Of a DNA stretch of 64,000 nt, positions 1 through 15,900 are shown piece after piece (the first letter of the stretch is position 1; each line of letters opens with the position of its first letter). The translations under genes were made by a program, and so were the position numbers. The stretch comes from Tachypleus tridentatus (taxonomy: Eukaryota > Arthropoda > Merostomata > Xiphosura > Limulidae). The notes beneath the pieces are model-generated. The model ran no database searches. It was given only the letters and a program-made list of their open reading frames with translations, and was not told where the DNA came from. The stretch is from positions 43,952,348-44,016,347 of the forward strand of contig NC_134825.1 of assembly GCF_004210375.1 (NCBI RefSeq), given 5' to 3'.

Positions 1-101
1 CAAACTTACTGCTGAGTCGTTGGTGGTGGGATCTATAATTCTGGCCGTACAAATCCCGTTTGTGTAGTGAAATAGCATGTCGAATGTAACTCTTGTTTAC
101 A

Positions 102-309
102 GTCTGACCAGGTGGTTAAAAACCCAACTCGTAATCCGAGGGTTGCAGGTTCGAATCATCATCGCACCAAACATGCTCACCCTTTCAGCCATTGGGGCAT
201 TATAATGTGTCGTTCAACCCCATTATTCTTTGGGAAAAGAGTAACCCAAGAGTTAACGGTGGATGGTGATGACTAGCTGCCTTTCTTCTAGTCTTATGCT
301 GCTAAATTT
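102..309 (+). mobile_element. tRNA-derived SINE, truncated
   Basis: The head reads as a tRNA-like Pol III promoter: an A-box-like GACCAGGTGG near 106-115 and a perfect B box GGTTCGAATC at 148-157. The body has SINE text such as AAGAGTAACCCAAGAGTTAACG and GGTGATGACTAGCTGCC. The copy stops at CTGCTAAATTTA, where the foldback at 310 begins. The same family occurs inverted at 527-764, and that copy extends past this point, so this one is truncated. I recall the family from horseshoe crab genomes, which is unverified. Confidence 0.8.
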
Positions 310-462
310 AGGTGTATTGAAAGTAAATTACAGAAATAAACTGCTGTTATGTAAAGTGCAATGACTATCTAACTTGTATTAATTAAGACTTCATACAAGT
401 TAGATAGCCATTGCACGTTACATAATAGCAGTTCATTTCTCTAATTTACTTTCAATACACCT
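310..462. repeat. Near-perfect palindromic foldback
   Basis: Left arm 310-378 and right arm 394-462 are inverted copies of 69 bases with 5 mismatches by eye, around a 15-base loop (379-393). The outer ends read AGGTGTATTG and CAATACACCT. It has no coding capacity. It abuts the broken end of the upstream SINE. I see no clear target-site duplication, so it may be a foldback MITE or the product of a rearrangement. Confidence 0.85.
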
Positions 463-526
463 GAATACATGCGATTGGATTTACCACACAGAAACGATAC
501 AAAAATAAACCGTAACTTTTAACTGT

Positions 527-764
527 TTATTTGGTTTTGAATTTCTCGCAAAGCAACATGATGGCTATCTGCGCTAACCGTCCCTAATTTAGCAGTGTAG
601 GCTTAGAGAGAAGGCTACTCTTTTACCAACGAATAGTATGATTCACCGTTACATTATTACGACTCCACGGTTGAAAAAGCTACCACGGTTGGTGTGAGGG
701 GGATTCAAACCTGCGACCTTCAGATTACGAGACGAGCGCTTTAACCACCTGGCCATGCCGGTCC
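527..764 (-). mobile_element. tRNA-derived SINE, inverted copy with internal deletion
   Basis: Same family as the SINE at 102-309, in the opposite orientation. On the minus strand it starts GGACCGGCATGGCCAGGTGG and has a B box GGTTTGAATC (plus coordinates 702-711). It keeps the tail TTTAGCAGTGTAGGC near 588-602 (plus-strand text) that is missing from the first copy. About 40 bases are deleted near 612, where AGAGAGAAGG runs directly into CTACTCTTTTACC. With the first copy and the palindrome it forms a large inverted arrangement. Confidence 0.8.
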
Positions 765-965
765 TGCGAAGTTAAAATGATGAGATAGTTTTAAAGTGAC
801 TTGTAAGTATTAAAAAAGTGTTAAAAATGTAATAAGTAAAAAAGTGTTGCCCAGTGTAATAAGTATAACAAGTCTATCAATCAGAGTATTTTGATAATAA
901 CTTTTGATAAAAACTTTTAAAAATCTTATTATTTATTAGTAGTAAAACACAAAGACTGGAGAGAG
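765..965. other. AT-rich spacer between SINE and satellite
   Basis: Short simple AT-rich DNA with repeated AAGTGTT and TAATAAGTA words. No gene or RNA is seen. The first satellite monomer begins at about 966, after GACTGGAGAG. Confidence 0.6.
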
Positions 966-3900
966 TATAATCATTATAAATAAGAACTGTACTATTAGTA
1001 TAATCATTATAAATAAGAACTGTACTATTAGTATAATCATTATAAATAAGAACTGTACTATTAGTATAATCATTATAAATAAGAACTGTACTATTAGTAT
1101 AATCATTATAAATAAGAACTGTACTATTAGTATAATCATTATAAATAAGAACTGTACTATTAGTATAATCATTATAAATAAGAACTGTACTATTAGTATA
1201 ATCATTATAAATAAGAACTGTACTATTAGTATAATCATTATAAATAAGAACTGTACTATTAGTATAATCATTATATATAAGAACTGTACTATTAGTATAA
1301 TCATTATAAATAAGAACTGTACTATTAGTATAATCATTATAAATAAGAACTGTACTATTAGTATAATCATTATAAATAAGAACTGTACTATTAGTATAAT
1401 CATTATAAATAAGAACTGTACTATTAGTATAATCATTATAAATAAGAACTGTACTATTAGTATAATCATTATAAATAAGAACTGTACTATTAGTATAATC
1501 ATTATAAATAAGAACTGTACTATTAGTATAATCATTATAAATAAGAACTGTACTATTAGTATAATCATTATAAATAAGAACTGTACTATTAGTATAATCA
1601 TTATAAATAAGAACTGTACTATTAGTATAATCATTATAAATAAGAACTGTACTATTAGTATAATCATTATAAATAAGAACTGTACTATTAGTATAATCAT
1701 TATAAATAAGAACTGTACTATTAGTATAATCATTATAAATAAGAACTGTACTATTAGTATAATCATTATAAATAAGAACTGTACTATTAGTATAATCATT
1801 ATAAATAAGAACTGTACTATTAGTATAATCATTATAAATAAGAACTGTACTATTAGTATAATCATTATAAATAAGAACTGTACTATTAGTATAATCATTA
1901 TATATATAAAACTGTACTATTAGTATAATCATTATAAATAAGAACTGTACTATTAGTATAATCATTATAAATAAGAACTGTACTATTAGTATAATCATTA
2001 TAAATAAGAACTGTACTATTAGTATAATCATTATAAATAAGAACTGTACTATTAGTATAATCATTATAAATAAGAACTGTACTATTAGTATAATCATTAT
2101 AAATAAGAACTGTACTATTAGTATAATCATTATAAATAAGAACTGTACTATTAGTATAATCATTATAAATAAGAACTGTACTATTAGTATAATCATTATA
2201 AATAAGAACTGTACTATTAGTATAATCATTATAAATAAGAACTGTACTATTAGTATAATCATTATAAATAAGAACTGTACTATTAGTATAATCATTATAA
2301 ATAAGAACTGTACTATTAGTATAATCATTATAAATAAGAACTGTACTATTAGTATAATCATTATAAATAAGAACTGTACTATTAGTATAATCATTATAAA
2401 TAAGAACTGTACTATTAGTATAATCATTATAAATAAGAACTGTACTATTAGTATAATCATTATATATAAGAACTGTACTATTAGTATAATCATTATAAAT
2501 AAGAACTGTACTATTAGTATAATCATTATAAATAAGAACTGTACTATTAGTATAATCATTATAAATAAGAACTGTACTATTAGTATAATCATTATAAATA
2601 AGAACTGTACTATTAGTATAATCATTATAAATAAATACTGTACTATTAGTATAATCATTATAAATAAGAACTCAACCATCAGTATAATCATTATAAATAA
2701 GAACTGTACTATTAGTATAATCATTATAAATAAGAACTGTACTATTAGTATAATCATTATAAATAAGAACTGTACTATTAGTATAATCATTATAAATAAG
2801 AACTGTACTATTAGTATAATCATTATAAATAAAGAACTATTAGTATATTAGTATAATCATTATTAGTAAATAAGAACTGTACTATTAGTATAATCATTAT
2901 AAATAAGATCTGTACTATTAGTATAATCATTATAAATAAGAACTGTACTATTAGTATAATCATTATAAATAAGAACTGTACTATTAGTATAATCATTATA
3001 AATAAGAACTGTACTATTAGTATAATCATTATAAATAAGAACTGTACTATTAGTATAATCATTATAAATAAGAACTGTACTATTAGTATAATCATTATAA
3101 ATAAGAACTGTACTATTAGTATAATCATTATATATTTAAAACTGTACTATTAGTATAATCATTATAAATAAAAACTGTACTATTAGTATAATCATTATAA
3201 ATAAGAACTGTACTATTAGTATAATCATTATAAATAAGAACTGTACTATTAGTATAATCATTATAAATAAGAACTGTACTATTAGTATAATCATTATAAA
3301 TAAGAACTGTACTATTAGTATAATCATTATAAATAAGAACTGTACTATTAGTATAATCATTATAAATAAGAACTGTACTATTAGTATAATCATTATAAAT
3401 AAGAACTGTACTATTAGTATAATCATTATAAATAAGAACTGTACTATTAGTATAATCATTATAAATAAGAACTGTACTATTAGTATAATCATTATAAATA
3501 AGAACTGTACTATTAGTATAATCATTATAAATAAGAACTGTACTATTAGTATAATCATTATAAATAAGAACTGTACTATTAGTATAATCATTATATAAGA
3601 AATTATAAAAGAACTGTACTATTAGTATAATCATTATAAATAAGAACTGTACTATTAGTATAATCATTATAATTATAAGAACTGTACCATTATTATAATC
3701 ATTATATATAAGAACTGTACTATTAGTATAATCATTATAAATAAGAACTGTACTATTAGTATAATCATTATAAATAAGAACTGTACTATTAGTATAATCA
3801 TTATAAATAAGAACTGTACTATTAGTATAATCATTATAAATAAGAACTGTACTATTAGTATAATCATTATAAATAAGAACTGTACTATTAGTATAATCAT

Positions 3901-6900
3901 TATAAATAAGAACTGTACTATTAGTATAATCATTATAAATAAGAACTGTACTATTAGTATAATCATTATAAATAAGAACTGTACTATTAGTATAATCATT
4001 ATAAATAAGAACTGTACTATTAGTATAATCATTATAAATAAGAACTGTACTATTATTATATAAGAACTGTACTATATAATCATTATAAATAAGAACTGTA
4101 CTCTTAGTAAAATAATTATAAATGAGAACTGTACTGATAGTATAATCATTATAAATAAGAACTTTACTATTAGTATAATCATTATATATAAGAATTGTAC
4201 TATTAGTATAATAATTATATCTAAGAACTGTACTATTAGTATAATCATTATAAATAAGAACTGTACTATTAGTATAATCATTATAAATAAGAACTGTACT
4301 ATTAGTATAATCTATTAGTATAATCATTATAAATAAGAACTGTACTATTAGTATAATCATTATAAATAAGAACTGTACTATTAGTATAATCATTATAAAT
4401 AAGAACTGTACTATTAGTATAATCATTATAAATAAGAACTGTACTATTAGTATAATCATTATAAATAAGAACTGTACTATCAGTATAATCATTATAAATA
4501 AGAACTGTACTATTAGTATAATCATTATAAATAAGAACTGTACTATTAGTATAATCATTATAAATAAGAACTGTACTATTAGTATAATCATTATAAATAA
4601 GAACTGTACTATTAGTATAATCATTATAAATAAGAACTGTACTATTAGTATAATCATTATAAATAAGAACTGTACTATTAGTATAATCATTATAAATAAG
4701 AACTGTACTATTAGTATAATCATTATAAATAAGAACTGTACTATTAGTATAATCATTATAAATAAGAACTGTACTATTAGTATAATCATTATAAATAAGA
4801 ACTGTACTATTAGTATAATCATTATAAATAAGAACTGTACTATTAGTATAATCATTATAAATAAGAACTGTACTATTAGTATAATCATTATAAATAAGAA
4901 CTGTACTATTAGTATAATCATTATATAATTATAAATAAGAACTGTACTATTAGTATAATCATTATAAATAAGAACTGTACTATTAGTATAATCATTATAA
5001 ATAAGAAACCTACTATTAGTATAATCATTATAAATAAGAACTGTACTATTAGTATAATCATTATAAATAAGAACTGTACTATTAGTATAATCATTATAAA
5101 TAAGAACTGTACTATTAGTATAATCATTATAAATAAGAACTGTACTATTAGTATAATCATTATAAATAAGAACTGTACTATTAGTATAATCATTATAAAT
5201 AAGAACTGTACTATTAGTATAATCATTATAAATAAGAACTGTACTATTAGTATAATCATTATAAATAAGAACTGTACTATTAGTATAATCATTATAAATA
5301 AGAACTGTACTATTAGTATAATCATTATAAATAAGAACTGTACTATTAGTATAATCATTATAAATAAGAACTGTACTATTAGTATAATCATTATAAATAA
5401 GAACTGTACTATTAGTATAATCATTATAAATAAGAACTGTACTATTAGTATAATCATTATAAATAAGAACTGTACTATTAGTATAATCATTATAAATAAG
5501 AACTGTACTATTAGTATAATCATTATAAATAAGAACTGTACTATTAGTATAATCATTATAAATAAGAACTGTACTATTAGTATAATCATTATAAATAAGA
5601 ACTGTACTATTAGTATAATCATTATAAATAAGAACTGTACTATTAGTATTATAAATAAGAACTGTACTATTAGTATAATCATTATAATAAGAACTGTACT
5701 ATTAGTATAATCATTATAAATAAGAACTGTACTATTAGTATAATCATTATAAATAAGAACTGTACTATTAGTATAATCATTATAAATAAGAACTGTACTA
5801 TTAGTATAATCATTATAAATAAGAACTGTACTATTAGTATAATCATTATAAATAAGAACTGTACTATTAGTATAATCATTATAAATAAGAACTGTACTAT
5901 TAGTATAATCATTATAAATAAGAACTGTACTATTAGTATAATCATTATAAATATTAGTATAACATTATAAATAAGAACTGTACTATTAGTATAATCATTA
6001 TAAATAAGAACTGTACTATTAGTATAATCATTATATATAAGAACTGTACTATTAGTATAATCATTATATATAAGAACTGTACTATTAGTATAATCATTAT
6101 AAATAAGAACTGTACTATTAGTATAATCATTATAAATAAGAACTGTACTATTAGTATAATCATTATAAATAAGAACTGTACTATTAGTATAATCATTATA
6201 AATAAGAACTGTACTATTAGTATAATCATTATAAATAAGAACTGTACTATTAGTATAATCATTATAAATAAGAACTGTACTATTAGTATAATCATTATAA
6301 ATAAGAACTGTACTATTAGTATAATCATTATAAATAAGAACTGTACTATTAGTATAATCATTATATATAAGAACTGTACTATTAGTATAATCATTATAAA
6401 TAAGAACTGTACTATTAGTATAATCATTATAAATAAGAACTGTACTATTAGTATAATCATTATAAATAAGAACTGTACTATTAGTATAATCATTATAAAT
6501 AAGAACTGTACTATTAGTATAATCATTATAAATAAGAACTGTACTATTAGTATAATCATTATAAATAAGAACTGTACTATTAGTATAATCATTATAAATA
6601 AGAACTGTACTATTAGTATAATCATTATAAATAAGAACTGTACTATTAGTATAATCATTATAAATAAGAACTGTACTATTAGTATAATCATTATAAATAA
6701 GAACTGTACTATTAGTATAATCATTATAAATAAGAACTGTACTATTAGTATAATCATTATAAATAAGAACTGTACTATTAGTATAATCATTATAAATAAG
6801 AACTGTACTATTAGTATAATCATTATAAATAAGAACTGTACTATTAGTATAATCATTATATATAAGAACTGTACTATTAGTATAATCATTATAAATAAGA

Positions 6901-9900
6901 ACTGTACTATTAGTATAATCATTATAAATAAGAACTGTACTATTAGTATAATCATTATAAATAAGAACTGTACTATTAGTATAATCATTATAAATAAGAA
7001 CTGTACTATTAGTATAATCATTATAAATAAGAACTGTACTATTAGTATAATCATTATAAATAAGAACTGTACTATTAGTATAATCATTATAAATAAGAAC
7101 TGTACTATTAGTATAATCATTATAAATAAGAACTGTACTATTAGTATAATCATTATAAATAAGAACTGTACTATTAGTATAATCATTATAAATAAGAACT
7201 GTACTATTAGTATAATCATTATAAATAAGAACTGTACTATTAGTATAATCATTATAAATAAGAACTGTACTATTAGTATAATCATTATAAATAAGAACTG
7301 TACTATTAGTATAATCATTATAAATAAGAACTGTACTATTAGTATAATCATTATAAATAAGAACTGTACTATTAGTATAATCATTATAAATAAGAACTGT
7401 ACTATTAGTATAATCATTATAAATAAGAACTGTACTATTAGTATAATCATTATAAATAAGAACTGTACTATTAGTATAATCATTATAGATAAGAACTGTA
7501 CTATTAGTATAGTATAAATCATTATAATCATTATAAAAGAACTGTACTATTAGTATAATCATTATAAATAAGAACTGTACTATTAGTATAATCATTATAA
7601 ATAAGAACTGTACTATTAGTATAATCATTATAAATAAGAACTGTACTATTAGTATAATCATTATAAATAAGAACTGTACTATTAGTATAATCATTATATA
7701 TAAGAACTGTACTATTAGTATAATCATTATAAATAAGAACTGTACTATTAGTATAATCATTATAAATAAGAACTGTACTATTAGTATAATCATTATAAAT
7801 AAGAAATGTACTATTAGTATAATCATTATAAATAAGAACTGTACTATTAGTATAATCATTATAAATAAGAACTGTACTATTAGTATAATCATTATAAATA
7901 AGAACTGTACTATTAGTATAATCATTATAAATAAGAACTGTACTATTAGTATAATCATTATATATATAAAACTGTACTATTAGTATAGTCCTTATAAATA
8001 AAAACTGTACTATTAGTATAATCATTATAAATAAGAACTGTACTATTAGTATAATCATTATAAATAAGAACTGTACTATTAGTATAATCATTATAAATAA
8101 GAACTGTACTATTAGTATAATCATTATAAATAAGAACTGTACTATTAGTATAATCATTATAAATAAGAACTGTACTATTAGTATAATCATTATAAATAAG
8201 AACTGTACTATTAGTATAATTATTATAAATAATAACTGTACTATTAGTATAATCATTATAAATAAGAACTGTACTATTAGTATAATCATTATAAATAAGA
8301 ACTGTACTATTAGTATAATCATTATAAATAAGAACTGTACTATTAGTATAATCATTATAAATAAGAACTGTACTATTAGTATAATCATTATAAATAAGAA
8401 CTGTACTATTAGTATAATCATTATTATAAATAAGAACTGTACTATTAGTATAATGTATTATAAATCATTATAAATTAACTGTACTATTAGTATAATCATT
8501 ATAAATAAGAACTGTACTATTAGTATAATCATTATAAATAAGAACTGTACTATTAGTATAATCATTATAAATAAGAACTGTACTATTAGTATAATCATTA
8601 TAAATAAGAACTGTACTATTAGTATAATCATTATAAATAAGAACTGTACTATTAGTATAATCATTATAAATAAGAACTGTACTATTAGTATAATCATTAT
8701 AAATAAGAACTGTACTATTAGTATAATCATTATAAATAAGAACTGTACTATTAGTATAATCATTATAAATAAGAACTGTACTATTAGTATAATCATTATA
8801 AATAAGAACTGTACTATTAGTATAATCATTATATATAAGAACTGTACTATTAGTATAATCATTATATATAAGAACTGTACTATTAGTATAATCATTATAA
8901 ATAAGAACTGTACTATTAGTATAATCATTATAAATAAGAACTGTACTATTAGTATAATCATTATAAATAAGAACTGTACTATTAGTATAATCATTATAAA
9001 TAAGAACTGTACTATTAGTATAATCATTATAAATAAGAACTGTACTATTAGTATAATCATTATAAATAAGAACTGTACTATTAGTATAATCATTATAAAT
9101 AAGAACTGTACTATTAGTATAATCATTATAAATAAGAACTGTACTATTAGTATAATCATTATAAATAAGAACTGTACTATTAGTATAATCATTATAAATA
9201 AGAACTGTACTATTAGTATAATCATTATAAATAAGAACTGTACTATTAGTATAATCATTATAAATAAGAACTGTACTATTAGTATAATCATTATAAATAA
9301 GAACTGTACTATTAGTATAATCATTATAAATAAGAACTGTACTATTAGTATAATCATTATAAATAAGAACTGTACTATTAGTATAATCATTATAAATAAG
9401 AACTGTACTATTAGTATAATCATTATAAATAAGAACTGTACTATTAGTATAATCATTATAAATAAGAACTGTACTATTAGTATAATCATTATAAATAAGA
9501 ACTGTACTATTAGTATAATCATTATAAATAAGAACTGTACTATTAGTATAATCATTATAAATAAGAACTGTACTATTAGTATAATCATTATAAATAAGAA
9601 CTGTACTATTAGTATAATCATAATATATAAGAATTGTACTATTATTATAATCATTATAAATAAGAACTGTACTATTAGTATAATCATTATAAATAAGAAC
9701 TGTACTATTAGTATAATCATTATAAATAAGAACTGTACTATTAGTATAATCATTATAAATAAGAACTGTACTATTAGTATAATTATTATAAATAAGAACT
9801 GTACTATTAGTATAATCATTATATATAAGAACTGTACTATTAGTATAATCATTATAAATAAGAACTGTACTATTAGTATAATCATTATAAATAAGAACTG

Positions 9901-12900
9901 TACTATTAGTATAATCATTATATATATAAGAACTGTACTATTAGTATAATCATTATATATAAGAACTGTACTATTAGTATAATCATTATAAATAAGAACT
10001 GTACTATTAGTATAATCATTATAAATAAGAACTGTACTATTAGTATAATCATTATAAATAAGAACTGTACTATTAGTATAATCATTATAAATAAGAACTG
10101 TACTATTAGTATAATCATTATAAATAAGAACTGTACTATTAGTATAATCATTATAAATAAGAACTGTACTATTAGTATAATCATTATAAATAAGAACTGT
10201 ACTATTAGTATAATCATTATAAATAAGAACTGTACTATTAGTATAATCATTATAAATAAGAACTGTACTATTAGTATAATCATTATAAATAAGAACTGTA
10301 CTATTAGTATAATCATTATAAATAAGAACTGTACTATTAGTATAATCATTATAAATAAGAACTGTACTATTAGTATAATCATTATAAATAAGAACTGTAC
10401 TATTAGTATAATCATTATAAATAAGAACTGTACTATTAGTATAATCATTATAAATAAGAACTGTACTATTAGTATAATCATTAAAAATAAGAACTCTACT
10501 TTTAGTATAATCATTATAAATAAGAACTCTACTATTAGTATAATCATAATAAATAAGAACTGTATTATTAGTATTATTAGTATAATCATTATAAATAAGA
10601 ACTGTACTATTAGTATAATCATTATAAATAAGAACTGTACTATTAGTATAATCATTATAAATAAGAACTGTACTATTAGTATAATCATTATAAATAAGAA
10701 CTGTACTATTAATAGTATAATCATTATAAATAAGAACTGTACTATTAGTATAATCATTATAAATAAGAACTGTACTATTAGTATAATCATTATAAATAAG
10801 AACTGTACTATTAGTATAATCATTATAAATAAGAACTGTACTATTAGTATAATCATTATAAATAAGAACTGTACTATTAGTATAATCATTATAAATAAGA
10901 ACTGTACTATTAGTATAATCATTATAAATAAGAACTGTACTATTAGTATAATCATTATAAATAAGAACTGTACTATTAGTATAATCATTATAAATAAGAA
11001 CTGTACTATTAGTATAATCATTATATATAAGAACTGTACTATTAGTATAATCATTATAAATAAGAACTGTACTATTAGTATAATCATTATATATAAGAAC
11101 TGTACTATTAGTATATAATCATTATAAATAAGAACTGTACTATTAGTATAATCATTATAAATAAGAACTGTACTATTAGTATAATCATTATAAATAAGAA
11201 CTGTACTATTAGTATAATCATTATAAATAAGAACTGTACTATTAGTATAATCATTATAAATAAGAACTGTACTATTAGTATAATCATTATAAATAAGAAC
11301 TGTACTATTAGTATAATCATTATAAATAAGAACTGTACTATTAGTATAATCATTATAAATAAGAACTGTACTATTAGTATAATCATTATAAATAAGAACT
11401 GTACTATTAGTATAATCTATTAGTATAATCATTATAATAAGAACTGTACTATTAGTATAATCATTATAAATAAGAACTGTACTATTAGTATAATCATTAT
11501 AAATAAGAACTGTACTATTAGTATAATCATTATAAATAAGAACTGTACTATTAGTATAATCATTATAAATAAGAACTGTACTATTAGTATAATCATTATA
11601 AATAAGAACTATACTATTAGTATAATCATTATAAATAAGAACTGTACTATTAGTATAATCATTATATAAGAACTGTACTATTAGTATAATCATTATAAAT
11701 AAGAACTGTACTATTAGTATAATCATTATAAATAAGAACTGTACTATTAGTATAATCATTATAAATAAGAACTGTACTATTAGTATAATCATTATAAATA
11801 AGAACTGTACTATTAGTATAATCATTATAAATAAGAACTGTACTATTAGTATAATCATTATAAATAAGAACTGTACTATTAGTATAATCATTATAAATAA
11901 GAACTGTACTATTAGTATAATCATTATAAATAAGAACTGTACTATTAGTATAATCATTATAAATAAGAACTGTACTATTAGTATAATCATTATATATAAG
12001 AACTGTACTATTAGTATAATCATTATAAATAAGAACTGTACTATTAGTATAATCATTATAAATAAGAACTGTACTATTAGTATAATCATTATAAATAAGA
12101 ACTGTACTATTAGTATAATCATTATAAATAAGAACTGTACTATTAGTATAATCATTATAATAAGAACTGTACTATTAGTATTATCATTATAAATAAGAAC
12201 TGTACTATTAGTATAATCATTATAAATAAGAACTGTACTATTAGTATAATCATTATAAATAAGAACTGTACTATTAGTATAATCATTATAAATAAGAACT
12301 GTACTATTAGTATAATCATTATAAATAAGAACTGTACTATTAGTATAATCATTATAAATAAGAACTGTACTATTAGTATAATCATTATAAATAAGAACTG
12401 TACTATTAGTATAATCATTATAAATAAGAACTGTACTATTAGTATAATCATTATAAATAAGAACTGTACTATTAGTATAATCATTATAAATAAGAACTGT
12501 ACTATTAGTATAATCATTATAAATAAGAACTGTACTATTAGTATAATCATTATAAATAAGAACTGTACTATTAGTATAATCATTATAAATAAGAACTGTA
12601 CTATTAGTATAATCATTATAAATAAGAACTGTACTATTAGTATAATCATTATAAATAAGAACTGTACTATTAGTATAATCATTATAAATAAGAACTGTAC
12701 TATTAGTATAATCATTATAAATAAGAACTGTACTATTAGTATCAATCATTAATAAGAACTGTACTATTAGTATAATCATTATAAATAAGAACTGTACTAT
12801 TAGTATAATCATTATAAATAAGAACTGTACTATTAGTATAATCATTATAAATAAGAACTGTACTATTAGTATAATCATTATAAATAAGAACTGTACTATT

Positions 12901-15900
12901 AGTATAATCATTATAAATAAGAACTGTACTATTAGTATAATCATTATAAATAAGAACTGTACTATTAGTATAGTCATAATAAATAAAAACTGTACTATTA
13001 ATATAATCATTATAAAAAAGAACTATACAATTAGTATAATCATTATATATAATAACTGTACTATTAGTATAATCATTATATATAAGAACTGTACTATTAG
13101 TATATAATATTATAAATAAGAACTGTACTATTAGTATAATCATTAAAATAAGAACTGTACTATTAGTAAAATCATTATAAATAAAAACTATACTTTTAGT
13201 ATAATATCTATATATCAGAACTGTACTATCAGTATAATCATTATAAATAAGAACTGTACTATTAGTATAATCATTATAAATAAGAACTGTACTATTAGTA
13301 TAATCATTATAAATAAGAACTGTACTATTAGTATAATCATTATAAATAAGAACTGTACTATTAGTATAATCATTATAAATAAGAACTGTACTATTAGTAT
13401 AATCATTATAAATAAGAACTGTACTATTAGTATAATCATTATAAATAAGAACTGTACTATTAGTATAATCATTATAAATAAGAACTGTACTATTAGTATA
13501 ATCATTATAAATAAGAACTGTACTATAAGTATAATCATTATAAATAAGAACTGTACTATTAGTATATTATCATTATAGTATAAGAACTGTACTATTAGTA
13601 TAATCATTATAAATAAGAACTGTACTATTAGTATAATCATTATAAATAAGAACTGTACTATTAGTATAATCATTATAAATAAGAACTGTACTATTAGTAT
13701 AATCATAATAAATAAGAACTGTACTATTAGTATAATCATTATAAATAAGAACTGTACTATTAGTATAATCATTATAAATAAGAACTGTACTATTAGTATA
13801 ATCATTATAAATAAGAACTGTACTATTAGTATAATCATTATAAATAAGAACTGTACTATTAGTATAATCATTATAAATAAGAACTGTACTATTAGTATAA
13901 TCATTATAAATAAGAACTGTACTATTAGTATAATCATTATAAATAAGAACTGTACTATTAGTATAATCATTATAAATAAGAACTGTACTATTAGTATAAT
14001 CATTATAAATAAGAACTGTACTATTAGTATAATCATTATAAATAAGAACTGTACTATTAGTATAATCATTATAAATAAGAACTGTACTATTAGTATAATC
14101 ATTATAAATAAGAACTGTACTATTAGTATAATCATTATAAATAAGAACTGTACTATTAGTATAATCATTATAAATAAGAAACATACTATTAGTATAATCA
14201 TTATAAATAAGAACTGTACTATTAGTATAATCATTATAAATAATAACTTTTAATATAATCATTATAAATAAGAACTGTACTCTTAGTAAAATAATTATAA
14301 ATGAGAACTGTACTGATAGTATAATCATTATAAATAAGAACTGTACTATTAGTATAATCATTATAAATAAGAACTGTACTATTAGTATAATCATTATAAA
14401 TAAGAACTGTACTATTAGTATAATCATAATAAATAAGAACTGTACTATTAGTATAATCATTATAAATAAGTACTGTACTATTAGTATAATCATTATAAAT
14501 AAGAACTGTATTATTAGTATTATCATTATATAAGAACTGTACTATTAGTATAACATTATAAATGAACTGTACTATTAGTATAATCATTATAAATAAGAAC
14601 TGTACTATTAGTATAATCATTATAAATAAGAACTGTACTATTAGTATAATCATTATAAATAAGAACTGTACTATTAGTATAATCATTATAAATAAGAACT
14701 GTACTATTAGTATAATCATTATAAATAAGAACTGTACTATTAGTATAATCTATTAGTATTATAAATAAGAACTGTACTATTAGTATAATCATTATAAATA
14801 AGATCTGTACTATTAGTATAATCATTATAAATAAGAACTATTAGTATAATCATTATAAATAAGAACTGTACTCTTAGTAAAATCATTATAAATAAGAACT
14901 GTACTATTAGTATAATCATTATAAATAAGAACTGTACTATTAGTATAATCATTATAAATAAGAACTGTACTATTAGTATAATCATTATAAATAAGAACTG
15001 TACTATTAGTATAATCATTATAAATAAGAACTGTACTATTAGTATAATCATTATAAATAAGAACTGTACTATTAGTATAATCATTATAAATAAGAACTGT
15101 ACTATTAGTATAATCATTATAAATAAGAACTGTACTATTAGTATAATCATTATAAATAAGAACTGTACTATTAGTATAATCATTATAAATAAGAACTGTA
15201 CTATTAGTATAATCATTATAAATAAGAACTGTACTATTAGTATAATCATTATAAATAAGAACTGTACTATTAGTATAATCATTATAAATAAGAACTGTAC
15301 TATTAGTATAATCATTATAAATAAGAACTGTACTATTAGTATAATCATTATAAATAAGAACTGTACTATTAGTATAATCATTATAAATAAGAAGAACTAT
15401 TAGTACATTATAAATAAGAACTGTACTATTAGTATAATCATTATATAAGAACTGTATATTAGTATAATCTATAAGAACTGTACTATTAGTATAATCATTA
15501 TAAATAAGAACTGTACTATTAGTATAATCATTATAAATAAGAACTGTACTATTAGTATAATCATTATAAATAAGAACTGTACTATTAGTATAATCATTAT
15601 AAATAAGAACTGTACTATTAGTATAATCATTATAAATAAGAACTGTACTATTAGTATAATCATTATAAATAAGAACTGTACTATTAGTATAATCATTATA
15701 AATAAGAACTGTACTATTAGTATAATCATTATAAATAAGAACTGTACTATTAGTATAATCATTATAAATAAGAACTGTACTATTAGTATATTATATCATT
15801 ATAAATTATAAGAACTGTACTATTAGTATAATTATTATATATAAGAACTGCACTATTAGTGTAATCATTATAAATAAGAACTGCACTATTAGTATAATCA

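Noticed and set aside
102..170. Functional tRNA gene
   Set aside because: A and B boxes are present, but the tRNA fold is degraded and the sequence continues into a SINE body, with a second diverged copy nearby.
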